The notes: a model not told the origin generated them from the sequence alone. Shown: positions 6,789 to 13,266, numbered from the stretch's first letter. The stretch is DNA of 13,266 nt from Flavobacteriales bacterium UBA6969 (GCA_002448555.1 DJYV01000119.1:5440-18705); one strand, 5' to 3'. Program-made: numbers and translations.

Positions 6789-7436
6789 TTAAACATTCAA
6801 ATTTAGGGTGTAATCCGGGTTGATGAAATCCACTGGCCGGTCGTTTGAGCAGACGATTAAGGTCGTTTTTCCTCGGATTGCTTGAACGGTTTCAAGGTAC
6901 CAGGCAACACCGGAAGCATCGAGGTTCGCACACGGTTCGTCCAATACGATCAATCCGGCTTGAGACGCCAAGGCCAGCGCCAATTTCACCCGTTGCTGCA
7001 TTCCCGAACTCAAATCTCGGTAGGCTTTATGCATGTGCCTTTCAAGCCCTGCACGTTGGATGAGGCCCTGCACTGCAGACGGAGCAGACCAAGGGAGAAA
7101 TTGGCCTTGAAATGCGATGAGTTCTTCAATGGTCAACTGGGGGTGCAGCGCAGTTGCTGGGCTGACACGTTGGCTACGTGTGCAGACAGCCTCGGCTTCC
7201 AGCTGTTGTGCTCCGTAGGACCAGGTCACGCTTCCTGTAGCAGGGGTCAACTCCCCTGACAGGATTCGCCCCAATGTGGATTTACCGCTTCCATTGGTTC
7301 CGCGGATGAGGCATTCGCTACCCGCTTGCAATTGCACCGATATGGGCTCAAAAACCGGGCGTGATTTGAAAGTGTGGGAGACCCCTTGCAGGTCCACTGC
7401 AATCCCCAAGTCAGCTCTATCCGCGGCGGCAGCCAT
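6789..7436 (-). CDS. ABC transporter ATP-binding protein (single ATPase domain)
   Basis: A 215-residue soluble ABC ATPase that would bind and hydrolyse ATP to drive a membrane partner. Walker A GTNGSGKST is at 46-54, the signature LSSGMQQR at 142-149, Walker B LIVLDEP at 162-168 and the D-loop NLD at 171-173. At the switch (H-loop) position the sequence reads LIVCSNDRP, with Asn198 where most ABC ATPases have His. The size and the Walker A and signature forms resemble short CcmA-like exporters, but no permease gene is in the window. The ATG shares one base with the lpxA stop (TAATG), so it is translationally coupled to the lipid A genes and is the last gene of that run. A link to envelope assembly is inferred from position only. 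Transport of lipid, haem or another substrate cannot be told apart. Confidence 0.88.
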   Translation of the reverse strand: MAAAADRADLGIAVDLQGVSHTFKSRPVFEPISVQLQAGSECLIRGTNGSGKSTLGRILSGELTPATGSVTWSYGAQQLEAEAVCTRSQRVSPATALHPQLTIEELIAFQGQFLPWSAPSAVQGLIQRAGLERHMHKAYRDLSSGMQQRVKLALALASQAGLIVLDEPCANLDASGVAWYLETVQAIRGKTTLIVCSNDRPVDFINPDYTLNLNV

Positions 7437-8230
7437 TAGAACGGCCCGCGGATGATGCCTTTGTCGGAGGCTTGGATGAACGCGAGGATGGTGTCCTTTT
7501 CGCTGGATTGTGGCAACTCGGTTTCCGCCACACGTAACGCTTGGGAGAGGTTGGTGTTCTGTACGTACAGCGTGCGGTAAATATCCTCGATGTTGATGAC
7601 TTGATCGTTATTGAAGCCACGTCTCCGCAATCCGATGCTGTTGACCCCGATAAAAGACAAGGGCTCACGCGCTGCTTTGATGAATGGCGGAACGTTCTTT
7701 CGGACCAATGAGCCGCCCGCTACAAAGGCGTGTTGTCCAATGGTGACAAATTGCTGGACTCCCACCATGCCCTCAACGATGGCCCAATCTTCGATGGTAA
7801 CGTGCCCGGCGATGTTGCCCGAGTTGGCAACGATGACGTGGTCGCCGATGAGCACATCGTGCGCGAGGTGGCAATAGGCCATCAACAAGCAATCCGAACC
7901 CACCTTGGTGATCATGCGGTCCTCGGTGCCGCGGTTGATGGTGACGCACTCCCGAATGACGGTTCGATCCCCAATCTCGACGGTGGATGCTTCGCCCGCG
8001 AATTTCAAATCCTGTGGTACGGCGCCGACGACGGCACCGGAAAACACCTTGCACGCATCGCCCAGTGTGGTGTGGCTGTGGATGGCCGCGTGTGGGCCAA
8101 TCCAGCAGTTTGCGCCAATGACTGCGTTGCCCTCAATGAAGGCAAACGGCTCAATCACCGTCCCGGCACCGATGGTGGCATCGGGTGAGACGTAGGCCTG
8201 AGGAGAAATGTGTGCGGCAGGGGTGCTCAT
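7436..8230 (-). CDS. lpxA: UDP-N-acetylglucosamine O-acyltransferase
   Basis: Catalyses the first step of lipid A synthesis, transferring a 3-hydroxyacyl chain from acyl carrier protein to the 3-OH of UDP-GlcNAc in the cytoplasm. The 264-residue length matches the family (E. coli 262). The N-terminal two thirds is a left-handed beta-helix of hexapeptide repeats (for example IGANCW, IGDHVI, VTIEDW). The catalytic histidine sits in YCHLAHDVLIGD, with His124 corresponding to E. coli His125. The C-terminal helical part begins around 190 with the conserved IGVNSIGLRRRGF. The start overlaps the lpxC/fabZ stop by four bases (ATGA), and the stop shares one base with the ABC ATPase start, so it is in the middle of a translationally coupled operon. 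Confidence 0.97.
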   Translation of the reverse strand: MSTPAAHISPQAYVSPDATIGAGTVIEPFAFIEGNAVIGANCWIGPHAAIHSHTTLGDACKVFSGAVVGAVPQDLKFAGEASTVEIGDRTVIRECVTINRGTEDRMITKVGSDCLLMAYCHLAHDVLIGDHVIVANSGNIAGHVTIEDWAIVEGMVGVQQFVTIGQHAFVAGGSLVRKNVPPFIKAAREPLSFIGVNSIGLRRRGFNNDQVINIEDIYRTLYVQNTNLSQALRVAETELPQSSEKDTILAFIQASDKGIIRGPF

Positions 8231-9630
8231 CGGTCTTTGACGATCTGTGCAAGCATTTCCGCCTCTGATACTAGGTTGCCTTGAACGTAGCCCCGTCCCC
8301 GCATGTTCACCAGCCCTCGTCGAATGGGTGAAATCAGTTCGAGGTGGAACACGATGGTGTCGCCGGGGATGACTTTTTGCTTGAATTTGACGTTGTCGAT
8401 TTTCATGAAATACGTCGTGTAATTCTCAGGCTCGTCAACGGTTTGCAGCGCAAAAATGCCGCCGACTTGCGCCATCGCTTCCACTTGCAAAACACCAGGC
8501 ATTACCGGGTTGTCCGGGAAGTGTCCTTGGAAAAAGGGCTCGTTGACGGTGACGTTTTTGCACCCCACAATACTGGTGTCGTCCACTTCGAAAATTTTGT
8601 CGACCAGAAGGAAGGGATACCGGTGCGGCAGCATGCCTGCGATCTGGTTGATGTCGAAGAGGGAGGGACGGTTGGTGTCCAAGTTGGGTTTTCCGAGTTC
8701 TTCTTTCATCTTTTTCTTCAAGATTTTGGCAAACGACACGTTGCCGGCGTGTCCTGGACGAGCAGCCAGGATGTGGGCTTGAATGAACTTTCCAGTGAGG
8801 GCCAAGTCGCCCATGATGTCCAATAGCTTGTGTCGAGCGGGTTCGTTTTGGTAGCGCAAAGGCGAGGTATTCAATACCCCGGGCACATCTGCTTGGGCAT
8901 GCAGGCTTTGCTTGCCCAGCAAATCTGCAATTTCCTGCAACTCCGTTTCTGCATAAGGGCGCTCGATCAGGACGACTGCGTTGTTCAGGTCGCCGCCTTT
9001 GATCAAGTTCGATTGGGCCAGCGCCTTCACCTCCTTCAGGAAAACAAACGTTCGGCATTTCGCGATGTCTTCTTTGAAATCCTGCAGTTTGTGCATGCTC
9101 GCGTGCTGCGTGCCGAGCACGGGGCTGCGGTAATCCACCATCACCGTGAGTCGGAATTCGTTGTTCGGCTCCGGAACGGCGAGCATTTCAACTTCTTTCT
9201 CCTTGTCCTCGAACGCGATGTTCTTCCGCAATTTGAAATAGGCCCGCGGCGCCTCCTGTTCCGTGTAACCTGCGCCTTCAAAGGCATCGACAAAAGCCTG
9301 AGCACTGCCGTCCATGATGGGGATTTCAGGGCCGGTCAGTTGGATCAGCGCATTGTCCACCTCACAGCCGTACAATGCTGCTAAGATGTGTTCGGTGGTG
9401 TGCACTTGCACACCGTTTTGCTCCAACGTCGTTCCGCGTTGCGTTCCGATAACGAGGTCCGCATCGGCATCGATGATGGGTTGTTCTGGAAGGTCGACCC
9501 GTTGGAACTTGTAGCCGTGGTTGTCCGGAGCTGGCAGAACCGTCATGACCGCGGTTTCCCCTGTATGAAGGCCGATTCCAGAGAATTCAACGGGCGCACC
9601 TAGGGTGCGTTGCAGTACGGTTTTAGCCAT
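8227..9630 (-). CDS. lpxC/fabZ: Bifunctional UDP-3-O-acyl-N-acetylglucosamine deacetylase / 3-hydroxyacyl-ACP dehydratase
   Basis: A 467-residue fusion of two enzymes. The LpxC part (about 1-305) is the zinc-dependent deacetylase committing UDP-GlcNAc to lipid A: zinc ligands His81 (in TTEHILAAL), His267 and Asp271 (ARHKLLDIMGDL), and the catalytic His294 (RPGHAGN). The FabZ part (about 325-467) is the fatty-acid synthesis dehydratase: His336 in LPHRYPFLLVD and Glu384 in MPGVLQVEAMAQ. All key residues are present, so both activities should be intact. The two compete for 3-hydroxyacyl flux between lipid A and phospholipid; the fusion fixes their ratio and is typical of Bacteroidota. It starts five bases after lpxD, with an unusually good GAGGAGA ribosome-binding site overlapping the lpxD end, and overlaps lpxA by four bases. 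Confidence 0.97.
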   Translation of the reverse strand: MAKTVLQRTLGAPVEFSGIGLHTGETAVMTVLPAPDNHGYKFQRVDLPEQPIIDADADLVIGTQRGTTLEQNGVQVHTTEHILAALYGCEVDNALIQLTGPEIPIMDGSAQAFVDAFEGAGYTEQEAPRAYFKLRKNIAFEDKEKEVEMLAVPEPNNEFRLTVMVDYRSPVLGTQHASMHKLQDFKEDIAKCRTFVFLKEVKALAQSNLIKGGDLNNAVVLIERPYAETELQEIADLLGKQSLHAQADVPGVLNTSPLRYQNEPARHKLLDIMGDLALTGKFIQAHILAARPGHAGNVSFAKILKKKMKEELGKPNLDTNRPSLFDINQIAGMLPHRYPFLLVDKIFEVDDTSIVGCKNVTVNEPFFQGHFPDNPVMPGVLQVEAMAQVGGIFALQTVDEPENYTTYFMKIDNVKFKQKVIPGDTIVFHLELISPIRRGLVNMRGRGYVQGNLVSEAEMLAQIVKDR

Positions 9631-9635
9631 TCTCC

Positions 9636-10670
9636 TCAGCTCAGTTTTTGTTCCAGTGCGTCAATGCGGTCCAAAACTAAGGCGCGAATCAATTTCCGCA
9701 ATGCAATTTGCTGAGATTGGTAGGCCTTGATTGGCTGTGCAGGCGTCCCCTGCCAAACGCTATTTGGCTCGGTGATGCTCTTGGTGATGCCCGATTGAGC
9801 GGCGATTTTGACGCCGTCAGCGACGGAGATGTGACCCGCAAATCCGACTTGCCCGCCCACCATGCAATTAGCTCCGATGGTTGTGCTTCCGGCAATGCCA
9901 GTCTGTGCGGCAATGACCGTGTTGGCGCCAATCTTCACGTTGTGGGCGATCTGAATCTGGTTGTCCAACTTGACGCCGTCCTCAATCACGGTAGAACCGA
10001 GGGTGGCACGGTCGATGGTCGTAGCCGCTCCAATTTCGCACCCGTTGCCAATGGTAACGTTTCCCGTCTGGGGTACCTTATCGTATTGGCCCGTGCTGTT
10101 GGGCGCGAACCCAAATCCATCGGAACCAATCACGGCCCCTGCTTGGACGATGCAATCGGGGCCGATGGTGCAATCGTCAAGGACGGCGACCTGCCGATGA
10201 ACGGTGGTACCCGAGCCGATGTGGACGCCGCGGCCAATGCTTACATGGCTATGGATTTGGCAGCCGGCTTCAATTTTCGCGCCGGCCTCAACAACGGCGA
10301 AAGGCCCGATGTAGCACGAGTCGTCCACTTCTGCGGTGGGGTCGACGTGTGCGTTCGGAGCAATGCCTGCGGGATGGGCTCGGGAAGCAGCGGCCCATTG
10401 CAAGACCCCAGCAAATGCAGTGTAGGGGTCACGGACGCGAATGATGGCCAAATGTTGCGGCAGATCCTGCGTCGGGGTAAAGTCTTCTGCCACTAAGGCT
10501 GCACTGGCTCCTGTGGTGTAGATGAAACCTTCATATTCCTTATTCGCCAAAAACGTCAGGCTGCCTTTCTCGGCGTCTTCAATTTTTGCCACGCGATTTA
10601 GGGTCAAATCGGTTGGCCCCTCAATCGTCCCACCGATTCGGTCGGCCAAAGCTTTGGCGGTTAGTTCCAT
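9636..10670 (-). CDS. lpxD: UDP-3-O-(3-hydroxyacyl)glucosamine N-acyltransferase
   Basis: Third enzyme of lipid A synthesis, adding the N-linked 3-hydroxyacyl chain to UDP-3-O-acylglucosamine. The 344-residue length is right (E. coli 341). The N-terminal uridine-binding domain (1-100, MELTAKALADRIGG start, SLTFLANKEY motif) is followed by a long hexapeptide-repeat beta-helix (about 100-310). The catalytic histidine is His243 in IAHNVKIGANTVIAAQ, and the GSDGFGFAPN segment typical of LpxD is at 182-191. A short C-terminal helix carries LRKLIRALVLDRIDALEQKL. It is 38 bases after aroB and five before lpxC/fabZ. There is a TAATTTTA box just upstream (one mismatch to the -7 consensus) but no good partner, so read-through from aroB is the more likely source of transcript. 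Confidence 0.97.
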   Translation of the reverse strand: MELTAKALADRIGGTIEGPTDLTLNRVAKIEDAEKGSLTFLANKEYEGFIYTTGASAALVAEDFTPTQDLPQHLAIIRVRDPYTAFAGVLQWAAASRAHPAGIAPNAHVDPTAEVDDSCYIGPFAVVEAGAKIEAGCQIHSHVSIGRGVHIGSGTTVHRQVAVLDDCTIGPDCIVQAGAVIGSDGFGFAPNSTGQYDKVPQTGNVTIGNGCEIGAATTIDRATLGSTVIEDGVKLDNQIQIAHNVKIGANTVIAAQTGIAGSTTIGANCMVGGQVGFAGHISVADGVKIAAQSGITKSITEPNSVWQGTPAQPIKAYQSQQIALRKLIRALVLDRIDALEQKLS

Positions 10671-10708
10671 GCTGTAAAATTAAGGCAAGTGACTGTGTTT
10701 GTAATTGC

Positions 10709-11797
10709 TCAGACGCCGCCATGTGCGCTGCTCCAACTGGTCCCGAACGCCGAACGAGACAGGAGTTGATTCCATTCCGCCTGTCCAATGTCCGTGAGCC
10801 TCACTTCTTGAACGCCATTTGTGTCGTTTTTCTTGTCCATTTCCATGAACGCCCACAGGGCATCTAAGTCTGCTGCATTCACGGCAATCTGGACATACGC
10901 AGGAACGGCGCGGGTTAGCCAACGCTTGATGCAATGTGCAGCGTCCACAAGCTCGCGTTGGATGCCGGGGTCTGCTGCTTGATCCGCACTCCAGTGGAGG
11001 GAAACCATCATGCCCAGACCGACTGCGATTCCGTGCGGTAGGTTCTCACTTCGAGATGCCGCGGCGCTCTCGAGCGCATGGCCGACCGTGTGCCCAAAAT
11101 TCAACGTTTTTCGGAGTCCGGATTCGTACTCGTCCGCCTCGACGATTCGTTTTTTGATGGCCGCGGCTTCGTGTATGAGGATGTGCACGGTCTTTGTTGG
11201 CGGTATGGTTCCGAATTGCTTCATGGAATCCCACAGCGCAGGGTCCGCAATGAGCGCGTGCTTGGCCATTTCCATCCAACCATTGAGAACATCGACGGCC
11301 TCCAGGCTATCGAGGACGCGAAAATCCGATACCACGAAATCGGGTTGTGTTATGGTTCCAATGTAGTTCTTGAATCCCATGAAATTGACTCCGTTTTTGC
11401 CACCAATCCCTGCGTCCACAGCAGCGAGAAGCGTTGTGGGCAGCGACCACTTTTGCATGCCGCGTTGGTAGATGGAAGCGGCAAAAAGCCCTGCATCCAG
11501 GACGGTTCCGCCACCGATTACGGCAACACTTTGTTGGCGATTGGCGTTGTTTTGTGTGAGCCAGGTCAGGATGTTTTCCACCTCGGCCAACGTCTTGCTC
11601 AACTCCCCAGCTTTCAGCCAGTACACCCTTCCTTGGGCATGCACATCCTCAATCCATGGGATGTTGTTATTATTCTGAAAAAACTCATCGACAATGTACC
11701 AATCCGGTAGGGCTTGCACTGTGGTATGCCATGCGTCCTCAAAGGCTCCCTTTGTCGATCCTGCGGGAATGGAAATGTATGTGGGTTTTGGGTGCAT
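10709..11797 (-). CDS. aroB: 3-dehydroquinate synthase
   Basis: Second shikimate-pathway enzyme, converting DAHP to 3-dehydroquinate with NAD and a divalent metal. The 362-residue protein carries the NAD-binding GGGTVLD (95-101) and the substrate segment LPTTLLAAVDAGIGGKNGVNF (119-139). Metal or catalytic positions are Glu176/Lys179 in GWMEMAKHALIAD, the His pair in LNFGHTVGHA (236, 240) and His255 in LPHGIAVG. The KKND motif is near the end. One oddity: most family members read HGE at the last site, and here the Glu is Ile257. The ATG at 11797 is the likely start, with a promoter-like element 20 to 50 bases upstream. It is the first gene of the lipid A run, a neighbour without an obvious metabolic link. 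Confidence 0.92.
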   Translation of the reverse strand: MHPKPTYISIPAGSTKGAFEDAWHTTVQALPDWYIVDEFFQNNNNIPWIEDVHAQGRVYWLKAGELSKTLAEVENILTWLTQNNANRQQSVAVIGGGTVLDAGLFAASIYQRGMQKWSLPTTLLAAVDAGIGGKNGVNFMGFKNYIGTITQPDFVVSDFRVLDSLEAVDVLNGWMEMAKHALIADPALWDSMKQFGTIPPTKTVHILIHEAAAIKKRIVEADEYESGLRKTLNFGHTVGHALESAAASRSENLPHGIAVGLGMMVSLHWSADQAADPGIQRELVDAAHCIKRWLTRAVPAYVQIAVNAADLDALWAFMEMDKKNDTNGVQEVRLTDIGQAEWNQLLSRSAFGTSWSSAHGGV

Positions 11798-11816
11798 GAA
11801 AGCTCAGAATGGACTG

Positions 11817-11845
11817 CGAAATTAGTCGGTAGCGGGGGAAACAAA
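11817..11845 (-). promoter_or_regulatory. Candidate promoter of the aroB-lpx operon
   Basis: Read on the minus strand: TTTG (11842-11845), a 17-base spacer, then TAATTTCG (11817-11824), which differs from TAnnTTTG at one position. Transcription would start near 11812, leaving a leader of about 15 bases before the aroB ATG. The TTTG overlaps the T-tract of the tRNA-Phe terminator. Confidence 0.5.
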
Positions 11846-11869
11846 AAAGCCAGCATGCTGCCGGCTTTT
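11843..11869 (-). terminator. Intrinsic terminator downstream of tRNA-Phe
   Basis: On the minus strand AAAAGCCGGC and GCTGGCTTTT pair over 10 bp, with one G-U pair and a 5-base loop AGCAT, and the T-run continues to six Ts. It lies a few bases after the tRNA 3' end and should end the tRNA transcript before aroB. Confidence 0.82.
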
Positions 11870-11872
11870 CTG

Positions 11873-11945
11873 TGGTACTACCGGGATTCGAACCTGGGAC
11901 ACACGGATTTTCAATCCGTTGCTCTACCAACTGAGCTATAGTACC
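11873..11945 (-). tRNA. tRNA-Phe (anticodon GAA)
   Basis: Reading the minus strand, the acceptor arm GGTACTA pairs with TAGTACC (7 bp). The D arm is AGCTCAGTTGGTAGAGC, the anticodon stem is ACGGA/TCCGT around loop TTGAAAA, which places GAA at 34-36, and the T arm contains GGTTCGAATCC. The 73-base gene ends at discriminator A. The next bases are CAG, so the 3' CCA is not encoded and must be added by the CCA-adding enzyme. It has its own promoter-like boxes upstream and a terminator downstream, so it appears to be a single-gene transcript. Confidence 0.98.
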
Positions 11946-11957
11946 ATCGTGGGCCGG

Positions 11958-11989
11958 CAAAGATAGACGATTTCTTTTAACCACAGCAA
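11958..11989 (-). promoter_or_regulatory. Promoter of tRNA-Phe
   Basis: On the minus strand TATCTTTG (11958-11965) matches the TAnnTTTG -7 consensus exactly and ends 12 bases before the tRNA 5' end. TTG at 11987-11989 is 21 bases upstream and could serve as the -33 element. It falls in the loop of the inverted repeat at 11975-12002. Confidence 0.6.
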
Positions 11990-12002
11990 CCTGTGGTTAA
12001 AA
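11975..12002. repeat. Perfect 12-bp inverted repeat over the tRNA-Phe promoter
   Basis: TTTTAACCACAG (11975-11986), spacer CAAC (11987-11990), CTGTGGTTAAAA (11991-12002): both arms match without error. The arms begin with Ts and end with As on either strand, the reverse of an intrinsic terminator. An operator or a cruciform or RNA hairpin is more likely. The central four bases include the candidate -33 TTG of the tRNA-Phe promoter. Confidence 0.85.
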
Positions 12003-12129
12003 TATTCGCAGCACAGGAGGAGCTAAAAGGAGGGTGAAATGCACAGATTAACGTTGCGTGAAATTTTCGCTTGAATTCACTTGTTAGCCGATTAATGTTG
12101 AGAAAATTCAGATGAACGCCCTTTTGTGA

Positions 12130-12161
12130 TTTGCAATTTGGTGCCTCTTCCGTTACATTCG
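12130..12161 (+). promoter_or_regulatory. Candidate promoter of the modular surface-protein gene
   Basis: TTTG (12130-12133), a 20-base spacer, then TACATTCG (12154-12161), one mismatch from TAnnTTTG. Transcription would start near 12166, giving a leader of about 60 bases that contains the palindrome at 12174-12187. Confidence 0.45.
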
Positions 12162-12173
12162 CTTCGTGCGAGT

Positions 12174-12187
12174 CGCGTGTACACGCG
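12174..12187. repeat. 14-base perfect palindrome
   Basis: CGCGTGTACACGCG reads the same on both strands. It lies just downstream of the candidate transcription start of the surface-protein gene and about 40 bases before its ATG, where a dimeric repressor could act. Confidence 0.6.
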
Positions 12188-12225
12188 TGCGCCCTGTTGT
12201 TTGAACCAAATCAAATCGCCACCTC

Positions 12226-13266
12226 ATGCGAAAGCTGTTATGCCTTCTCGCTGCCTGTTGCGCAGTGTTTGCCGTTAGCTCACAAACCCCGGTAGAAACC
12301 CCTGGCCCCAGCGTACCTCCTGGATATGAAATTTCCATAGAACCGTACATCGAACACGATGGCGTCGTAGGTGGAGTCAATTTCACGGGGCAGACGACGT
12401 ACCGTTTGTACTTGGAGATGCAGAATGAATCCGACTTTTTGTCGTGTATTTCCGGCGAGGCCGATAACCCGATGATGATTTACTCCACGTCGACACCGAC
12501 TTGGTACAACGACGTTGAGCTTGGTGAGGAAGTCGGGGCTTGGGTGAACCCGACGGTTTTGCCATTTTTTCCAGAATTGAATTATGACAGTTGGTTAACA
12601 ATTGGTGGTGTGACAGCAGACGACGAGGTGGAAGTCAATGTTGCAGCCGGTGAAATCAACTTATTGGACGAATTTGGTTCTGGCGAAAATGTTTTGATTG
12701 ACGATGCAATCGGCACAGCGCTGTTCACGTTGCTGCCGTGTGATCCGGCCGATCTGGAGTCGTGTGACTTCACCCACGCGGCATTTGCGGGTGAGGATTT
12801 GCGGGTATTGATTGGTCAAATCACTACCGCAGGAGAATTGACGGGCCAGGTGCAAGTGCAGGTATTCGTTGAGGGCGATGCTGACCAAGAATTCCGGGGT
12901 ATTATTCCCTTTACACCATACGCTCCCGAACTATTGGTGGATGGATGCACAGATCCAGCGGCCTGCAACTTCGACAATGAAGCTGATAGTGACGACGGTT
13001 CTTGCGTCTATTGCGGAGCGGAATGCGCTGGTGAATCAGATTACTTCATGACGGTTGAGGTGTATGCGGAAGACATCATCGCGGGCCAGACGACGTACCG
13101 TTTCTACCAGAACATGATCAATCCGGACGACTTCTTGAGTTCGGTGTACGGCAACGAGGAAGCGCCATTCGCTTTTGAGACGACTACGGGCTTCTACAAC
13201 AGTCAGTTCGGTGGTTCGGTTGCGAGCGCAATCAACCCAGCGTTCCTCGGGTTCTTCCCGGAGCTT
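12226..13266 (+). CDS. Modular secreted or surface protein with repeated domain, partial (3' end outside window)
   Basis: The frame is open from the ATG at 12226 to the window edge, 347 codons without a stop. Residues 1-19 are a Sec signal peptide (MRKLL, then a hydrophobic stretch, cleavage probably before Gln20). Two copies of one module are visible: residues about 34-118 and about 271-347, sharing GQTTYR(L/F)Y, DFLS, a (W/F)YN core, a V/I-NP segment and FFPEL, with a spacing of 232 residues. Between them is an acidic Cys-containing linker GCTDPAACNFDNEADSDDGS (240-259), a calcium-binding-like repeat common in large T9SS-exported proteins of Flavobacteriales. More repeats and a C-terminal sorting domain are expected beyond the edge. 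The function is unknown; adhesion or polymer binding is a family-level guess. It is divergent from tRNA-Phe and has no Shine-Dalgarno site. Confidence 0.82.
   Translation, partial: MRKLLCLLAACCAVFAVSSQTPVETPGPSVPPGYEISIEPYIEHDGVVGGVNFTGQTTYRLYLEMQNESDFLSCISGEADNPMMIYSTSTPTWYNDVELGEEVGAWVNPTVLPFFPELNYDSWLTIGGVTADDEVEVNVAAGEINLLDEFGSGENVLIDDAIGTALFTLLPCDPADLESCDFTHAAFAGEDLRVLIGQITTAGELTGQVQVQVFVEGDADQEFRGIIPFTPYAPELLVDGCTDPAACNFDNEADSDDGSCVYCGAECAGESDYFMTVEVYAEDIIAGQTTYRFYQNMINPDDFLSSVYGNEEAPFAFETTTGFYNSQFGGSVASAINPAFLGFFPEL

Larger units (their letters stand above)
12003..12225. other. Intergenic region between tRNA-Phe and the surface-protein gene
   Basis: No gene-like frame is seen here. 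Together with the tRNA promoter region it separates two divergently transcribed units. The first half is fairly AT-rich. The second half holds a candidate promoter for the plus-strand gene (12130-12161) and a 14-base palindrome (12174-12187). The purine-rich stretch around 12017-12034 contains AGGAGG-like sequence but is not followed by a coding frame. Confidence 0.6.

Noticed and set aside
9708..10496. Long open frame on the plus strand inside lpxD (262 codons)
   Set aside because: Antisense to the hexapeptide repeats of lpxD, whose regular codons leave the opposite strand open. The product is repetitive and unlike a protein family.
11978..12000. Pair of inverted DnaA boxes, possible replication origin
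   Set aside because: Both copies (TTAACCACA) mismatch the TTWTNCACA consensus at position 4. There is no cluster of boxes and no strongly AT-rich unwinding region, and the site overlaps a tRNA promoter.
11975..12002. Inverted repeat as an intrinsic terminator
   Set aside because: The arms run T-rich to A-rich on both strands, so no U-tract follows the hairpin, and no gene ends into it.
12017..12034. AGGAGG-like sequence as a ribosome-binding site for an unlisted small gene
   Set aside because: No convincing coding frame follows at a suitable distance, and Shine-Dalgarno sites are rare in this genome's other genes.
12226..12285. Lipoprotein signal (LAAC at residues 8-11) in the surface protein
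   Set aside because: The hydrophobic stretch continues past the cysteine and the segment before it is too short. A standard signal peptidase I site before Gln20 fits better, although a lipoprotein is not fully excluded.

Overview
The window looks like a chromosomal segment of a moderately GC-rich member of the Bacteroidota, most likely a marine or freshwater Flavobacteriales/Cryomorphaceae-type organism. The evidence is a type IX secretion (T9SS) sorting domain at the end of one secreted protein, a fused LpxC/FabZ enzyme (a Bacteroidota arrangement), a DUF4301 protein, asnS next to rpoN, promoter-like boxes of the TTTG / TAnnTTTG type used by the Bacteroidota housekeeping sigma factor, little use of Shine-Dalgarno sites, and a cell-surface protein with a 'GCTDP-ACN-D-DDGSC' linker common in Flavobacteriales. 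The order-level placement is inference. No mobile element, CRISPR array, prophage or rRNA is visible.

Layout. (1) 1-2881, plus strand: the C-terminal part of asparaginyl-tRNA synthetase (asnS, cut by the left edge), sigma-54 (rpoN) and a multi-spanning membrane protein with a degenerate PAP2 phosphatase pattern, tightly packed as one operon. (2) 2894-3919, minus: galE, convergent with that operon. (3) 3979-5745, plus: a small Hpt-like helical protein without the phosphorylatable histidine, then a DUF4301 protein with its own apparently leaderless promoter, ended by a strong bidirectional terminator. (4) 5815-6672, minus: a secreted protein with a T9SS type A C-terminal domain. (5) 6789-11797, minus: a compact five-gene run in transcription order aroB, lpxD, lpxC/fabZ, lpxA, ABC ATPase, mostly with overlapping or nearly touching ends. 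It holds the early acyl-transfer and deacetylation steps of lipid A synthesis together with one shikimate-pathway enzyme. (6) 11843-12002, minus: tRNA-Phe(GAA) with a promoter, a terminator and a perfect 12-bp inverted repeat over the promoter's upstream element. (7) 12226 to the right edge, plus: the start of a large modular secreted protein with a repeated domain.

Most of the window is housekeeping: translation (asnS, tRNA-Phe), transcription (rpoN), envelope lipid synthesis (lpx genes, fabZ, galE) and aromatic precursor synthesis (aroB). I do not see a new multi-gene system. The parts worth a second look are the pseudo-Hpt protein, the DUF4301 protein with a nucleotidyltransferase-like N-terminal motif, the PAP2-like protein with altered catalytic residues, the orphan ABC ATPase with an altered switch residue, the repeat-built surface protein at the right edge, and several compact regulatory sites between 11.8 and 12.2 kb.
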